Assembly (NCBI RefSeq): GCF_025215075.1
Contig: NZ_JAOBTH010000019.1
Location: forward strand, 1-62,733
DNA from: Tenacibaculum haliotis
GTDB taxonomy: Bacteria; Bacteroidota; Bacteroidia; Flavobacteriales; Flavobacteriaceae
Length of the DNA stretch: 62,733 nt
Reading direction: 5' to 3'
Every line of letters begins with the position of its first letter. Positions within the stretch are counted from its first letter, which is position 1. Below the pieces are notes generated by a model. It worked only from the letters and a program-made list of their open reading frames with translations, did not search any database and was not told the DNA's origin. Made by a program: the position numbers and the translations under genes. Positions 16,833 to 25,152 of the stretch are shown here, piece after piece.

Positions 16833-18416
16833 ATGAGTACAAACACTATTAGATTTGAGGGTTCTGAAATGAATCGTAAATTATTGATGGGGCACCCATC
16901 AGGTTTATTTGTTCTTTTCTTTACAGAAATGTGGGAACGTTTTTCGTATTACGGAATGCGTGCAATTTTAGTATTATTTTTAACATCAGCAATTACAGGA
17001 GATAATCCAGGTTGGGGATGGTCTAGAGAAGATGCATTGAGTTTGTATGGTACTTATACAATGTTGGTATATTTTTCGCCAATTATTGGAGGATATTTAG
17101 CTGATAAATTTTTAGGGTACAGATATGCGGTTGCTATAGGTGCGTTAATTATGACTTTAGGTCATGCGGCAATGGCTTTAGATACACCTTGGAGTTTGTA
17201 TTTAGGTATCGGGTTTTTAGTAGCAGGGAATGGTTTGTTTAAGCCAAATATTACTTCTATTATTAATGGTGTCTATAAAAATGCACAAGAGAAAAAAGAT
17301 GGAGCATTTACAATTTTTTACATGGGAGTAAATGCAGGTGCTTTTGTAGGTATTCTATTGTGTGGATATGTTGGAGAAACTTCAGGATGGCATTATGGTT
17401 TTGGATTGGCAGGGATATTTATGTTTTTAGGAATGTTACAGTTTTGGTTTTCTCAAGGTATTTTTGGAAGTATCGGGTTGTCACCATCAAAAACAATTGA
17501 GTACAATGATGCAATTGAAAATGTAGAAGAGAAATCATCTATTGTTGAAGAAGAAGTTCCAGCTAATGTTCAAAGAGATCGTTATATTGTTGTTGGTATT
17601 TTAGCTTTTTTTACAGTATTCTTTTGGGCTGCTTTTGAGCAAGCGGGTGGTTCTATGACTATTTTTGCAGGAGATTATACAAATAGAGTGTTAGAAGGGA
17701 GTTCTGCTAATATATTTAGAATAGCAAATACTTTATTAACAGTAGTGCCATTATTAATAATAACATACGTTTTATTTCAATTATTTAAAATAACTTTTAA
17801 AAAATATGCTTTATCTAATATTTTCTTAGGTACAAGTTTTGCTATTATTTGGTGTATTGTTATTTGGATGTTAAAAAATCAATTTAGCGATGTAAAAACT
17901 GAAGTTCCGGCTTCATGGTTTTCTATTTTAAATTCATTTTATATTATTGCTTTTGCACCGTTAATTTCTAAAATTTGGGAAAGTAAATTTAATCCTCCAG
18001 CAACTGTTAAATTTGGTATGGGATTAGTTCTTTTAGGATTAGGTTTTGGAGTGTTAGCTTATGGTTCATCTGAAATTCCACAAGGAGCGCAAACAGCATC
18101 TGTAAGTATGATTTGGTTAATATTAGCATATTTGTTACATACTTTAGGTGAATTATGTTTATCTCCAGTTGGTTTATCATACGTGTCAAAACTTGTACCG
18201 GCATCTACTATAGGTGTAATGTTTGGTCTTTGGTATATTGCAGTTGGTATGGGTAATAAAGCTGCAGGTTCTATGGGAGGTATGATTGATAAAATTACTG
18301 CCGCTTATGATATGAGTACATTCTTTTTAATTTTTACTATTGTACCAATGCTTGCAGGTTTAATTTTAATGGCATTAACACCTGTGGTTAAAAAATTAAT
18401 GCACGGAGTTAAGTAG
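16833..18416 (+). CDS. Peptide MFS transporter, POT/PTR2 family (second copy)
   Basis: The protein has 527 residues. It has the same signature as its neighbour (EMWERFSYYGMRAILVLF), the second conserved region FTIFYMGVNAGAFVG and FFWAAFEQAGGSMTIF. It differs from the first copy mainly in the middle, where a charged loop around residues 225-250 is longer (ENVEEKSSIVEEEVP). A terminator separates it from the first copy, so it probably has its own promoter and may have a different substrate range. Confidence 0.92.
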   Translation: MSTNTIRFEGSEMNRKLLMGHPSGLFVLFFTEMWERFSYYGMRAILVLFLTSAITGDNPGWGWSREDALSLYGTYTMLVYFSPIIGGYLADKFLGYRYAVAIGALIMTLGHAAMALDTPWSLYLGIGFLVAGNGLFKPNITSIINGVYKNAQEKKDGAFTIFYMGVNAGAFVGILLCGYVGETSGWHYGFGLAGIFMFLGMLQFWFSQGIFGSIGLSPSKTIEYNDAIENVEEKSSIVEEEVPANVQRDRYIVVGILAFFTVFFWAAFEQAGGSMTIFAGDYTNRVLEGSSANIFRIANTLLTVVPLLIITYVLFQLFKITFKKYALSNIFLGTSFAIIWCIVIWMLKNQFSDVKTEVPASWFSILNSFYIIAFAPLISKIWESKFNPPATVKFGMGLVLLGLGFGVLAYGSSEIPQGAQTASVSMIWLILAYLLHTLGELCLSPVGLSYVSKLVPASTIGVMFGLWYIAVGMGNKAAGSMGGMIDKITAAYDMSTFFLIFTIVPMLAGLILMALTPVVKKLMHGVK

Positions 18417-18454
18417 CATTAAAATCTTATAAAAAGGTTAAAAAAACTTTACAG

Positions 18455-18488
18455 CCTGTCAATTATTAATAATTGACAGGTTTTTTTG
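18455..18488 (+). terminator. Terminator after second POT gene
   Basis: CCTGTCAATTATT and AATAATTGACAGG form a near-perfect stem directly followed by eight T. Confidence 0.88.
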
Positions 18489-18521
18489 TAAATTTGGAAT
18501 ACTTATTGAGACCTAAGAGAT

Positions 18522-19040
18522 ATGAAAAAATTAATTTTAGTAGCCGTATTTGTATTTATTTCAGTTGGAGTAAAAGCACAAGAAAAAGTTAATTGGTTAA
18601 CTTTTGAAGAAGCGATAGAAAAAAACAAAGAAAACCCAAAACCTATTTTAGTCGATTTATATACGGATTGGTGTGGATGGTGTAAAAAAATGGATAAGAC
18701 TACTTATGCAAATGACATTATTGTTAAGTATATTAATGAGCATTATTATGCCGTAAAAATGGATGGAGAAGGAAAAGAAGATATTAGTTTTAAAGGAAAA
18801 ACATATAAGTTTGTACAAGAAGGAAGAAGTAAGTATCATGAATTAGCAGTTGCTATTATGAAAGGGAAAATGAGTTATCCTTCTACAGCCTTTTTTGATC
18901 CTAAAGAACAATTAATTCTAACAGTTCCTGGGTATTTAGATGAAAAGAAATTCGAAATGGTTTTAGCCTATTTTACAAAAGAAAATTATAAGAACACCAA
19001 ATGGTCAAAGTTTTCAAAAAACTTTAAAGGGTCTATCTAA
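18522..19040 (+). CDS. Secreted thioredoxin-fold protein (CGWC)
   Basis: The protein has 172 residues with a signal peptide ending at VKAQ (about residue 20). Its thioredoxin-like domain carries the redox pair in DLYTDWCGWCKKMDKTTY, and YPSTAFFDP supplies the cis-Pro region. The CGWC motif and an insert rich in charged residues (EGKEDISFKGKTYKF) place it with the DUF255/thioredoxin_7 type. It probably acts as a periplasmic thiol reductase or disulfide-exchange protein. Its end overlaps the convergent comEC gene by 8 bp. Confidence 0.85.
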   Translation: MKKLILVAVFVFISVGVKAQEKVNWLTFEEAIEKNKENPKPILVDLYTDWCGWCKKMDKTTYANDIIVKYINEHYYAVKMDGEGKEDISFKGKTYKFVQEGRSKYHELAVAIMKGKMSYPSTAFFDPKEQLILTVPGYLDEKKFEMVLAYFTKENYKNTKWSKFSKNFKGSI

Positions 19041-21066
19041 TTTTTTTATTAATAATATAAGCTCCGTTTTGCCTAGTATGGTGAAACTGAGTTTTTTGTT
19101 TTTTACAAGTCAATTCCCATCTGTTTATATAACTTCTGTAATTACTTCCATCAGCAATTATTCTCTTTGGTTTTAAGGTTTTTATCAATCGAGTTAAATT
19201 AATTTTAGGAGAATGTTGTAGTATTACAATCGGGTTTTTAACAGCAATATTGTAAATACCTAAGCTATCAACTATTAAAATTTTATCAGTATTAAACTTA
19301 AAGTAATTAGGTATTTTATTTGTAGAATAACTTTTTACACTTTCATTTATTCGATAATCTTTAATTGCCTTATCAGTAATTATTTTAAGACTATCCATGT
19401 TGTGAAAAACATGCAATTGTTTTCCGTTTCTTATGCCTACTAGATTTTTCCTGCTTTTATTAAAAACTATAATTTCTTGTTTCTGATGTCGATTCCTTTT
19501 TTCGAAAATGAAAACAGTTTGCAGTATCACTATGGGCGCAAGTAAAAATAATAATTGTGTTGTTTTTTTGATAATGATGAACTGATAAGCAAATACGATT
19601 ATAAAATACCAACCAATCATTTCGTAAAAAGACATCGATATTTCTTGCCATAGAAACCCTTCTTGATTCGAAACCCAATCGACTATTTTATTCATTAAAG
19701 AAATAACGAATCCGTAAATATCAACAAAAAACTGTGGTAGTAAGTTTAACAACGCAAGTAGTATTACTAAGATTCCGCCGGTTAAGATTCCACCTAAAAA
19801 CGGAATAATCAATATGTTTGATATGATAAAAAGCCCTGGAAACTGATGAAAATAATACAAGCTAATAGGTAATATTCCTACTTGAGCAGCAACAGAAACT
19901 GTAAGTAAACTCCATGTTTTATCGAGTAACCAAAGTTTGGGTTTGTATAATTTGTAGAGTAAGGGTTGTACCCAAATAATTCCGAAAACAGCGAGGTAAC
20001 TCAACTGAAATCCTACATCAAACAAAAATAAAGGTTTGATTAATAATAAGAAAAACATCGAACTGATTAACGAGTATTCCACGATTCGTTTCTTTTTAAA
20101 TGATTCGCCAACAGCAATAAAAGTAAACATAGTAACCGCTCTTACAACAGAAGCTGATAATCCCGCGATAAAAGCAAACATCCATAGTAAAACAACGATT
20201 AGAACAGTTTTTATAGTTAAGCCATGTTTTAATCGTTCTAAAGGTTTAAATAACGATGATAATACGAGTAAGATAATACCGATATGCAAACCTGAAATTG
20301 CCAAAATATGAACGGCACCAGCATTGATATAGCTTTCCAAAAGATTTTTAGAAATATCTTGCCGTTGCCCTAATAACAAAGCATTAATTACCGAAAGTTC
20401 ATCTTTATTAAAAGAGTATTTTTTTAAAGAAGTTTGAACCTTATTTCTGAATTGAGCTGATAATCCATAAATAGACACAGTTCCTTTTTCTAAACTTTTG
20501 TATTCTTTTTTTTGGATAAAAACTTGTTGATAGATGTACTGTTTTGCTAAATAATCTTTGTAATTAAATTGATGCGGATTTAAAGGGTCCCTTAAGTTTT
20601 TAAATTCTGATTTCAAAAAAATACGATCATCAACATTTAAAGCTCTTAATGTGCTGTCTTTTTTTAGATTTAATAAAATGGTTCCGCTTGTTGTTTTAGT
20701 ATCAACCTGAATTACATCAACAACAAATTTATGATTGTAATTACCCGATTTTAGAACTTTATGAATTTTTACAATTACTCCTGAGTTGTTTTTAATACAA
20801 TGTTGATAGTAGTTTGCATTATTTTTAGGGTTGTGTATAAATGAAGTTGAAACTCCAATAACTACAAAAAATAAAAGTGTTATAAGAGAAAATAATTTAC
20901 GTTTGTTATTTCTCTTTAATAGAAATAGGAGAAGTAAAAAAAAGCAAATAAAAACGATTAAAAAGTTGAAATCATAGCGCCATATATTCGTGTAAAACTG
21001 TAAAATAATTCCGATTATTAAACAGCATAAAAAATGGAAAGGAGAATATTGCAACAACTTTTTCAT
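19033..21066 (-). CDS. comEC: ComEC/Rec2 DNA-uptake channel
   Basis: The protein has 677 residues. N-terminal helices and an OB-like DUF4131 region (about 1-180) precede the competence domain with many helices, starting at INALLLGQRQDISKNL and including GAVHILAISGLHIGIILLVL. The family carries single-stranded DNA across the inner membrane in transformation. The C-terminal ~180 residues keep only traces of the metallo-beta-lactamase fold and lack its HxHxDH motif. It is the only competence-type gene in the window. Confidence 0.85.
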   Translation of the reverse strand: MKKLLQYSPFHFLCCLIIGIILQFYTNIWRYDFNFLIVFICFFLLLLFLLKRNNKRKLFSLITLLFFVVIGVSTSFIHNPKNNANYYQHCIKNNSGVIVKIHKVLKSGNYNHKFVVDVIQVDTKTTSGTILLNLKKDSTLRALNVDDRIFLKSEFKNLRDPLNPHQFNYKDYLAKQYIYQQVFIQKKEYKSLEKGTVSIYGLSAQFRNKVQTSLKKYSFNKDELSVINALLLGQRQDISKNLLESYINAGAVHILAISGLHIGIILLVLSSLFKPLERLKHGLTIKTVLIVVLLWMFAFIAGLSASVVRAVTMFTFIAVGESFKKKRIVEYSLISSMFFLLLIKPLFLFDVGFQLSYLAVFGIIWVQPLLYKLYKPKLWLLDKTWSLLTVSVAAQVGILPISLYYFHQFPGLFIISNILIIPFLGGILTGGILVILLALLNLLPQFFVDIYGFVISLMNKIVDWVSNQEGFLWQEISMSFYEMIGWYFIIVFAYQFIIIKKTTQLLFLLAPIVILQTVFIFEKRNRHQKQEIIVFNKSRKNLVGIRNGKQLHVFHNMDSLKIITDKAIKDYRINESVKSYSTNKIPNYFKFNTDKILIVDSLGIYNIAVKNPIVILQHSPKINLTRLIKTLKPKRIIADGSNYRSYINRWELTCKKQKTQFHHTRQNGAYIINKKIR

Positions 21067-21186
21067 AACCCATTAAAGTTAATAAAAAATAATTAGTTAG
21101 ATTTTTGACACTTTTTTTACATTTCATTTTCAATTACTTAGCAGTTGAAGAGTATATTTGTAGTACAGAATATAAAAAAACAAAAA

Positions 21187-21984
21187 ATGAAAGGAAGAAT
21201 AACTGTTGCCGCAATTTTAGTAATGATAGTAAGTTTTGTTGTTTTTGGCTTTGTAAATAAAAAGGAAACAAAAAAAGAAATTACATCAGTAACATCTGTT
21301 AATGTTGTTTCTACAGATTTTGAGAATTCTATTTTAAAATCAACACCTGTAAGAAAACTGACTTACTATGTAAGAGGAGCGAATAACAAAACAATTACAG
21401 AAGGTGAATTAAGTAACGTAAAAAATTTAAAAGAAGTATTTGAATATTACCCAACGAGTTGGATTGAAGAATACGTATCCATAGAAATTATTCGAGTAAC
21501 AAACAACAAAGAGATTAAAGAAATATGTAAGAGTATTGCTTTAAATGCAAAGCAACAAGCACTTTTTAGAAATGCTAAAGTTGGAGATGATTTACGAGTT
21601 AAAATTGTTTATAAAACTAAAAATGCAGCTCAAAACTCTTTAAATACAAGTGAAATAAAAAAGATTCTAACTGTTGTTCCAGATGTTTCGGCTCGTTTTG
21701 AAGGAGCAGAAAACGCTCTAGAATCTTATTTAAAAAACAATAGTTCTACAGAAATTAAGAATTGGAAATTTAATCCAACACAAAGTGCTACTGCTAGTTT
21801 TATGATTGATGAAAAAGGAGCAGCAATTAATATAAATATTGTAGAATCTTCAGGTATCATATCAATTGATAAATCAATAGAACAATTACTAGAGCAAATG
21901 CCTAAATGGATACCAGCAAAAAATAGCGCAGGAAAACCCGTAAAGCAAAAAATTGAATTAACAGTTGGCGATACAGGTTGTTAA
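21187..21984 (+). CDS. TonB C-terminal-like protein
   Basis: The start at 21187 (ATG, KGRITVAAILVMIVSFVVFGF) gives 265 residues with one N-terminal membrane anchor; the longer frame from 21145 needs a TTG start. The last ~90 residues resemble a TonB C-terminal domain (ATASFMIDEKGAAININIVESSG, then MPKWIPAKNSAGKPVKQKI). In the family this domain contacts outer-membrane receptors, but many Bacteroidetes copies are stand-alone and of unknown role. It has no exbBD neighbours. It converges on lysS across a shared terminator. Confidence 0.7.
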   Translation: MKGRITVAAILVMIVSFVVFGFVNKKETKKEITSVTSVNVVSTDFENSILKSTPVRKLTYYVRGANNKTITEGELSNVKNLKEVFEYYPTSWIEEYVSIEIIRVTNNKEIKEICKSIALNAKQQALFRNAKVGDDLRVKIVYKTKNAAQNSLNTSEIKKILTVVPDVSARFEGAENALESYLKNNSSTEIKNWKFNPTQSATASFMIDEKGAAININIVESSGIISIDKSIEQLLEQMPKWIPAKNSAGKPVKQKIELTVGDTGC

Positions 21985-22039
21985 TTAAGATATAGTATCA
22001 TAAGATATAATTTTAACTTATTTAGGAATATCAAAAACT

Positions 22040-22071
22040 AAAAAAGCAACCTAAATAAGGTTGCTTTTTTT
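22040..22071. terminator. Bidirectional terminator between TonB-like gene and lysS
   Basis: AAAAAAGCAACCT and AGGTTGCTTTTTT form a 13-bp stem with a 5-nt loop. Confidence 0.88.
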
Positions 22072-22089
22072 AATATATTTAAAAGGATA

Positions 22090-23787
22090 TTATGCTATTT
22101 CAACAAATAAACCTTCGTCAGTTTTTTCAACTTTAGCTAATTTATTTTTGGTTAAACCTTTAATCGTTTTGTCCCATTTTTTATTAGATAAACCAGATTG
22201 TGTTTTTAAATCATTTAAAGCAATCTTTTCAGCTTTTTCAATCAAAGCTAACACTGCTTTTTCATCGTCGTTTAATTCAACAGCAGGCGCTTTTTTCTCA
22301 GGTCTCATTTGAGGGAAAAATAACACTTCTTGTATCGATGCATTGTTGGTTAAATACATAATTAAACGATCCATACCAATTCCTAAACCAGACGTTGGAG
22401 GCATTCCGTATTCTAAAGCACGTAAAAAATCATGATCAATAAACTCACTCGCTTCATCATCACCACGTTCAGCTAATTTAAGTTGCGCTTCAAAACGCTC
22501 ACGCTGATCAATTGGGTCGTTTAACTCAGAATATGCATTGGCAATTTCTTTACCACAAACCATTAATTCAAAACGCTCTGTTAATTCAGGGTTGTCTCTG
22601 TGTTCTTTACATAAAGGCGACATTTCCTTCGGATAATCAGTAATAAAAGTAGGCTGAATGTAATTTCCTTCACATTTTTCACCAAACATTTCATCAATTA
22701 ACTTTCCTTTACCCATGGTTGCATCCACCTCAATTCCCATTCCTTTAGCAGCTTCAAAAAGCTCGCTTTCAGACTTTCCGATAATATCAAAACCAGTAAA
22801 ATGTTTTATAGAATCTGCCATGGTAACTCTTGCATACGGCGCTTTAAAATCAACTTTATGTTCTCCAAAAGTTGTTTCAGTTGTTCCGTTAACGGCAATA
22901 GCACAATGTTCTAATAATTTTTCAGTAAAATCCATCATCCAGTTGTAGTCTTTGTAGGCTACATAAATTTCCATTGCTGTAAATTCAGGATTGTGAGTTC
23001 TGTCCATTCCTTCATTTCTAAAGTTTTTAGAAAACTCATACACACCATCAAAACCACCAACAATTAATCTTTTAAGATATAATTCGTTCGCAATACGCAT
23101 GTATAAGGGTACATCTAAAGCATTGTGATGTGTTACAAAAGGTCTTGCAGAAGCACCACCTGCAATAGGTTGTAAAACCGGAGTTTCAACTTCAAAATAA
23201 CCTGAGTCGTTAAAAAAGTTACGCATCGCAGTAAATAATTTTGTACGCTTAACGAAAACTTCTTTTACGTGTGGGTTTACCACTAAATCGGCATAACGCT
23301 GACGGTAACGCATCTCAGGATCTGTAAATCCGTCAAACGTATTTCCTTCGGCATCAACCTTTGGTAAAGGCAATGGTTTTAAAGATTTACTTAATAATTT
23401 AAACCCTTTTACCATTACTGTTTTTTCACCAACTTGAGTTGTAAATAATTCACCCTCAATACCAATGAAATCACCAATATCTAATAATTTTTTATATACT
23501 TCGTTGTATAAAGTTTTGTCTTCTCCAGCACAAATTTCGTCTCGATTAAAGTAAACCTGAATACGACCTTCGCTATCTTGTAATTCAGCAAACGATGCTT
23601 TTCCTTGAATACGACGACTCATTAATCTACCAGCAATTACCACCTTTTTCCCTTCTTCAAATTCCTGTTTAATAACTTTCGAATTTGAATCTAGTGGAAA
23701 TAAATCAGCAGGGTACGGATTAATACCTAATTCACGTAGTTTTCCTAACTTTTCTCTACGTACAACTTCTTGTTCTGATAATTGCAT
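22090..23787 (-). CDS. lysS: Lysyl-tRNA synthetase, class II
   Basis: The protein has 565 residues. It has an OB-fold anticodon domain (about 55-150) and a class II core with motif 2 FRNEGMDRTHNPEFTAMEIY and motif 3 GLGIGMDRLIMYL. I set the start at the ATG ending at 23787 (QLSEQEVVRREKL), not 23829, because the longer form would reach into the lysS promoter. About 60 residues at the C-terminus (after RPEKKAPAVE) go beyond the usual ~500-residue bacterial enzyme and look like a small helical domain. The enzyme charges tRNA-Lys. Confidence 0.95.
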   Translation of the reverse strand: MQLSEQEVVRREKLGKLRELGINPYPADLFPLDSNSKVIKQEFEEGKKVVIAGRLMSRRIQGKASFAELQDSEGRIQVYFNRDEICAGEDKTLYNEVYKKLLDIGDFIGIEGELFTTQVGEKTVMVKGFKLLSKSLKPLPLPKVDAEGNTFDGFTDPEMRYRQRYADLVVNPHVKEVFVKRTKLFTAMRNFFNDSGYFEVETPVLQPIAGGASARPFVTHHNALDVPLYMRIANELYLKRLIVGGFDGVYEFSKNFRNEGMDRTHNPEFTAMEIYVAYKDYNWMMDFTEKLLEHCAIAVNGTTETTFGEHKVDFKAPYARVTMADSIKHFTGFDIIGKSESELFEAAKGMGIEVDATMGKGKLIDEMFGEKCEGNYIQPTFITDYPKEMSPLCKEHRDNPELTERFELMVCGKEIANAYSELNDPIDQRERFEAQLKLAERGDDEASEFIDHDFLRALEYGMPPTSGLGIGMDRLIMYLTNNASIQEVLFFPQMRPEKKAPAVELNDDEKAVLALIEKAEKIALNDLKTQSGLSNKKWDKTIKGLTKNKLAKVEKTDEGLFVEIA

Positions 23788-23818
23788 GGGTTGTTTTTTA
23801 TAATTTTTAATGAAGCCG

Positions 23819-23849
23819 CAAAGATACAATCAATTGCAGAATTAAACAA
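23819..23849 (-). promoter_or_regulatory. lysS promoter
   Basis: On the minus strand TTG (23847-23849) and TATCTTTG (23819-23826) are 20 bp apart, matching the Bacteroidetes promoter. It sits about 30 bp before the chosen lysS start and diverges from the small-RNA promoter. Confidence 0.7.
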
Positions 23850-23891
23850 TGCTTAAGAAATTGGAAATTTCAAAAAAAAAACAATAAAATC

Positions 23892-23921
23892 TTGGTGGAG
23901 TTAAAAAAGGTTGTATATTTG
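23892..23921 (+). promoter_or_regulatory. Promoter of putative small RNA
   Basis: TTG (23892-23894), 19 bp, then TATATTTG (23914-23921): a perfect match to the Bacteroidetes housekeeping promoter. No plus-strand gene follows within 800 bp. Confidence 0.75.
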
Positions 23922-23925
23922 CAGG

Positions 23926-24033
23926 CTGCTTTTTTTTAAAGGTAGCATTTAGTTGTGTTGTTAGGCACTTTAAATAGTGTCATGGTTTTGTTAACCAATG
24001 GAAAGCTTCCCTGAGATGGGTTGCTTTTTTTTT
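23926..24033 (+). ncRNA. Putative structured small RNA, about 105 nt
   Basis: A consensus promoter ends at 23921 and a nine-T tract ends at 24032, with no open frame of note between. The transcript would fold into short stems: GCTGC(TTT)/(AAA)GGTAGC near its start, GGCACT/AGTGTC (23965-23982), TGGTT/AACCA (23983-23997), and a terminal hairpin CCC/GGG with GC/GC (24005-24023) before the T-run. Length and position are compatible with a housekeeping RNA such as a flavobacterial 6S-like RNA. I do not see the GGAAGCAGC-type core of SRP RNA. Identity is open; existence is fairly well supported. Confidence 0.6.
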
Positions 24034-24074
24034 GCCTTAAATTTAAGTTTTTACTTTTTTTTTGAAGCTATTTC

Positions 24075-24131
24075 CCGCTTTCCGCACTCGCTCTCTGCGA
24101 GGAGCTCAAACAATTGCTACAATCGGGGCTA
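24075..24131. repeat. Dispersed hairpin repeat (GCTTTC..ACTCGCT..GAGCTCAAACA family), copy 1
   Basis: It contains GCTTTCCGCACTCGCT, a small hairpin CTCGC/GCGAG, then GAGCTCAAACA and CAATCGGGG. The same outer blocks recur at 61908-61975. GC content is much higher than the neighbouring spacer. It lies between the small RNA and the convergent DUF456 gene. The rest of the 23788-24155 spacer holds only the lysS and small-RNA promoters. Confidence 0.65.
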
Positions 24132-24155
24132 AACTTATTTATTAAGGATACCGCA

Positions 24156-24656
24156 TTATATAAATGAACTTTTGTATTCCCAAAGTGTCGTAAAAAACAA
24201 TACAAAATAAACAATAGCTATCGAAAATTTAATGGTGGCAGAGGTAAGAAAACCCAATAAAGCACCAAAGGAAGCTTTAATAGCTCTGTTGGTATCTTTA
24301 CTATCATAGATTAATTCACCAATAAGCGCACCCAAAAAAGCACCAATTAATATTCCAAACGGAATAGGAGAGAGTAAACCTATAATAAGCCCAATTGTAG
24401 TACCGTACACTCCATATTTAGTGCCACCAAAACGTTTTGTTCCCATAGCAGGAATAAAATAATCTAGAATAAATATAATAATAGCAATAGCTAAGGTGAT
24501 TCCTAAAAACCACCAATCTTGCGGAATTACTTTTGTTAAGTGCAGTATTAATAAGCCAATCCAACTTGTAATTGGGCCAGGTAAAACTGGTAAAAAAGCA
24601 CCAATGATTCCTAAACAAACAAAACAAAAGCCTACTAAAATTAAAAATATATCCAT
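24156..24656 (-). CDS. DUF456 family membrane protein
   Basis: The protein has 166 residues, nearly all hydrophobic, with Gly-rich helices. The segments GAFLPVLPGPITSWIGLLIL and GTKYGVYGTTIGLIIGLLSPIPFG, plus the GAFLGALIGELI helix, are the DUF456 pattern, in which glycine zippers pack in the membrane. No function is established for the family. It stands alone, divergent from the blaI-type gene. Confidence 0.85.
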   Translation of the reverse strand: MDIFLILVGFCFVCLGIIGAFLPVLPGPITSWIGLLILHLTKVIPQDWWFLGITLAIAIIIFILDYFIPAMGTKRFGGTKYGVYGTTIGLIIGLLSPIPFGILIGAFLGALIGELIYDSKDTNRAIKASFGALLGFLTSATIKFSIAIVYFVLFFTTLWEYKSSFI

Positions 24657-24715
24657 ATAAAAACTATTAATTATCTAACCATAAGACGAAAATAAGAATT
24701 GTTTGTTACATATTT

Positions 24716-24758
24716 ATAACTAAAAAATTAGTTATAACTAATTTTTTAGTTATATTTG
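24716..24758 (+). promoter_or_regulatory. BlaI-type operator (38-bp perfect palindrome) over the promoter
   Basis: Positions 24716-24753 read the same on both strands. The palindrome consists of two 20-bp sites, ATAACTAAAAAATTAGTTAT (24716-24735) and ATAACTAATTTTTTAGTTAT (24734-24753), sharing two bases. Each is itself an inverted repeat of AACTAA/TTAGTT. The -7 element TATATTTG (24751-24758) starts inside the second site, so a bound repressor would block the promoter of the regulator gene 26 bp downstream. Confidence 0.8.
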
Positions 24759-24783
24759 AATCAAAGTTATTAAAACATACAGT

Positions 24784-25152
24784 ATGAATAAACAATTAAC
24801 AAAAGCCGAAGAGCAAATAATGCAAGTTTTATGGGAGTTAAAAGAGGCATCTGTAAAAAATGTAATTGAAGAATTACCCATTCCGAAACCAGCATACAAT
24901 ACAGTTTCAACAATTATCAGAATTTTAGAAACCAAAGAATTTGTGGGGCATAAAACAAAAGGACGAGGTTATGTGTATTATCCGTTAATAGAAAAATCGT
25001 CATACAGCAACCAAAGTTTACATAAGTTAATGGATGGTTATTTTGGAGGTTCATTTAAAAGTATGGTGTCGTTTTTTATGAAAGAAAATGAGATGAATAT
25101 TAACGAGCTTGAGAGTATTTTAAAAGAAGCTAATAAAAATAAAAAGTCATGA
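24784..25152 (+). CDS. BlaI/MecI/CopY-family repressor
   Basis: The protein has 122 residues with the family's N-terminal winged helix (LTKAEEQIMQVLWELKEASVKNV, then PAYNTVSTIIRILETKEFVGHKTKGRGYVYYP). The C-terminal helix mediates dimerisation and is cut by a partner protease in the family. It should bind the palindrome at 24716-24753 and repress itself and the genes that follow. Its stop overlaps the start of the M56 peptidase gene (ATGA), the usual arrangement for this pair. Confidence 0.92.
   Translation: MNKQLTKAEEQIMQVLWELKEASVKNVIEELPIPKPAYNTVSTIIRILETKEFVGHKTKGRGYVYYPLIEKSSYSNQSLHKLMDGYFGGSFKSMVSFFMKENEMNINELESILKEANKNKKS

Noticed and set aside
23788..23829. Longer N-terminus of lysyl-tRNA synthetase from the ATG at 23829
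   Set aside because: It would overlap the TATCTTTG promoter element and adds residues unlike the family.
23926..24033. Bacterial SRP RNA
   Set aside because: The conserved GGAAGCAGC-type apical core is not found on either strand, so I left the RNA unnamed.
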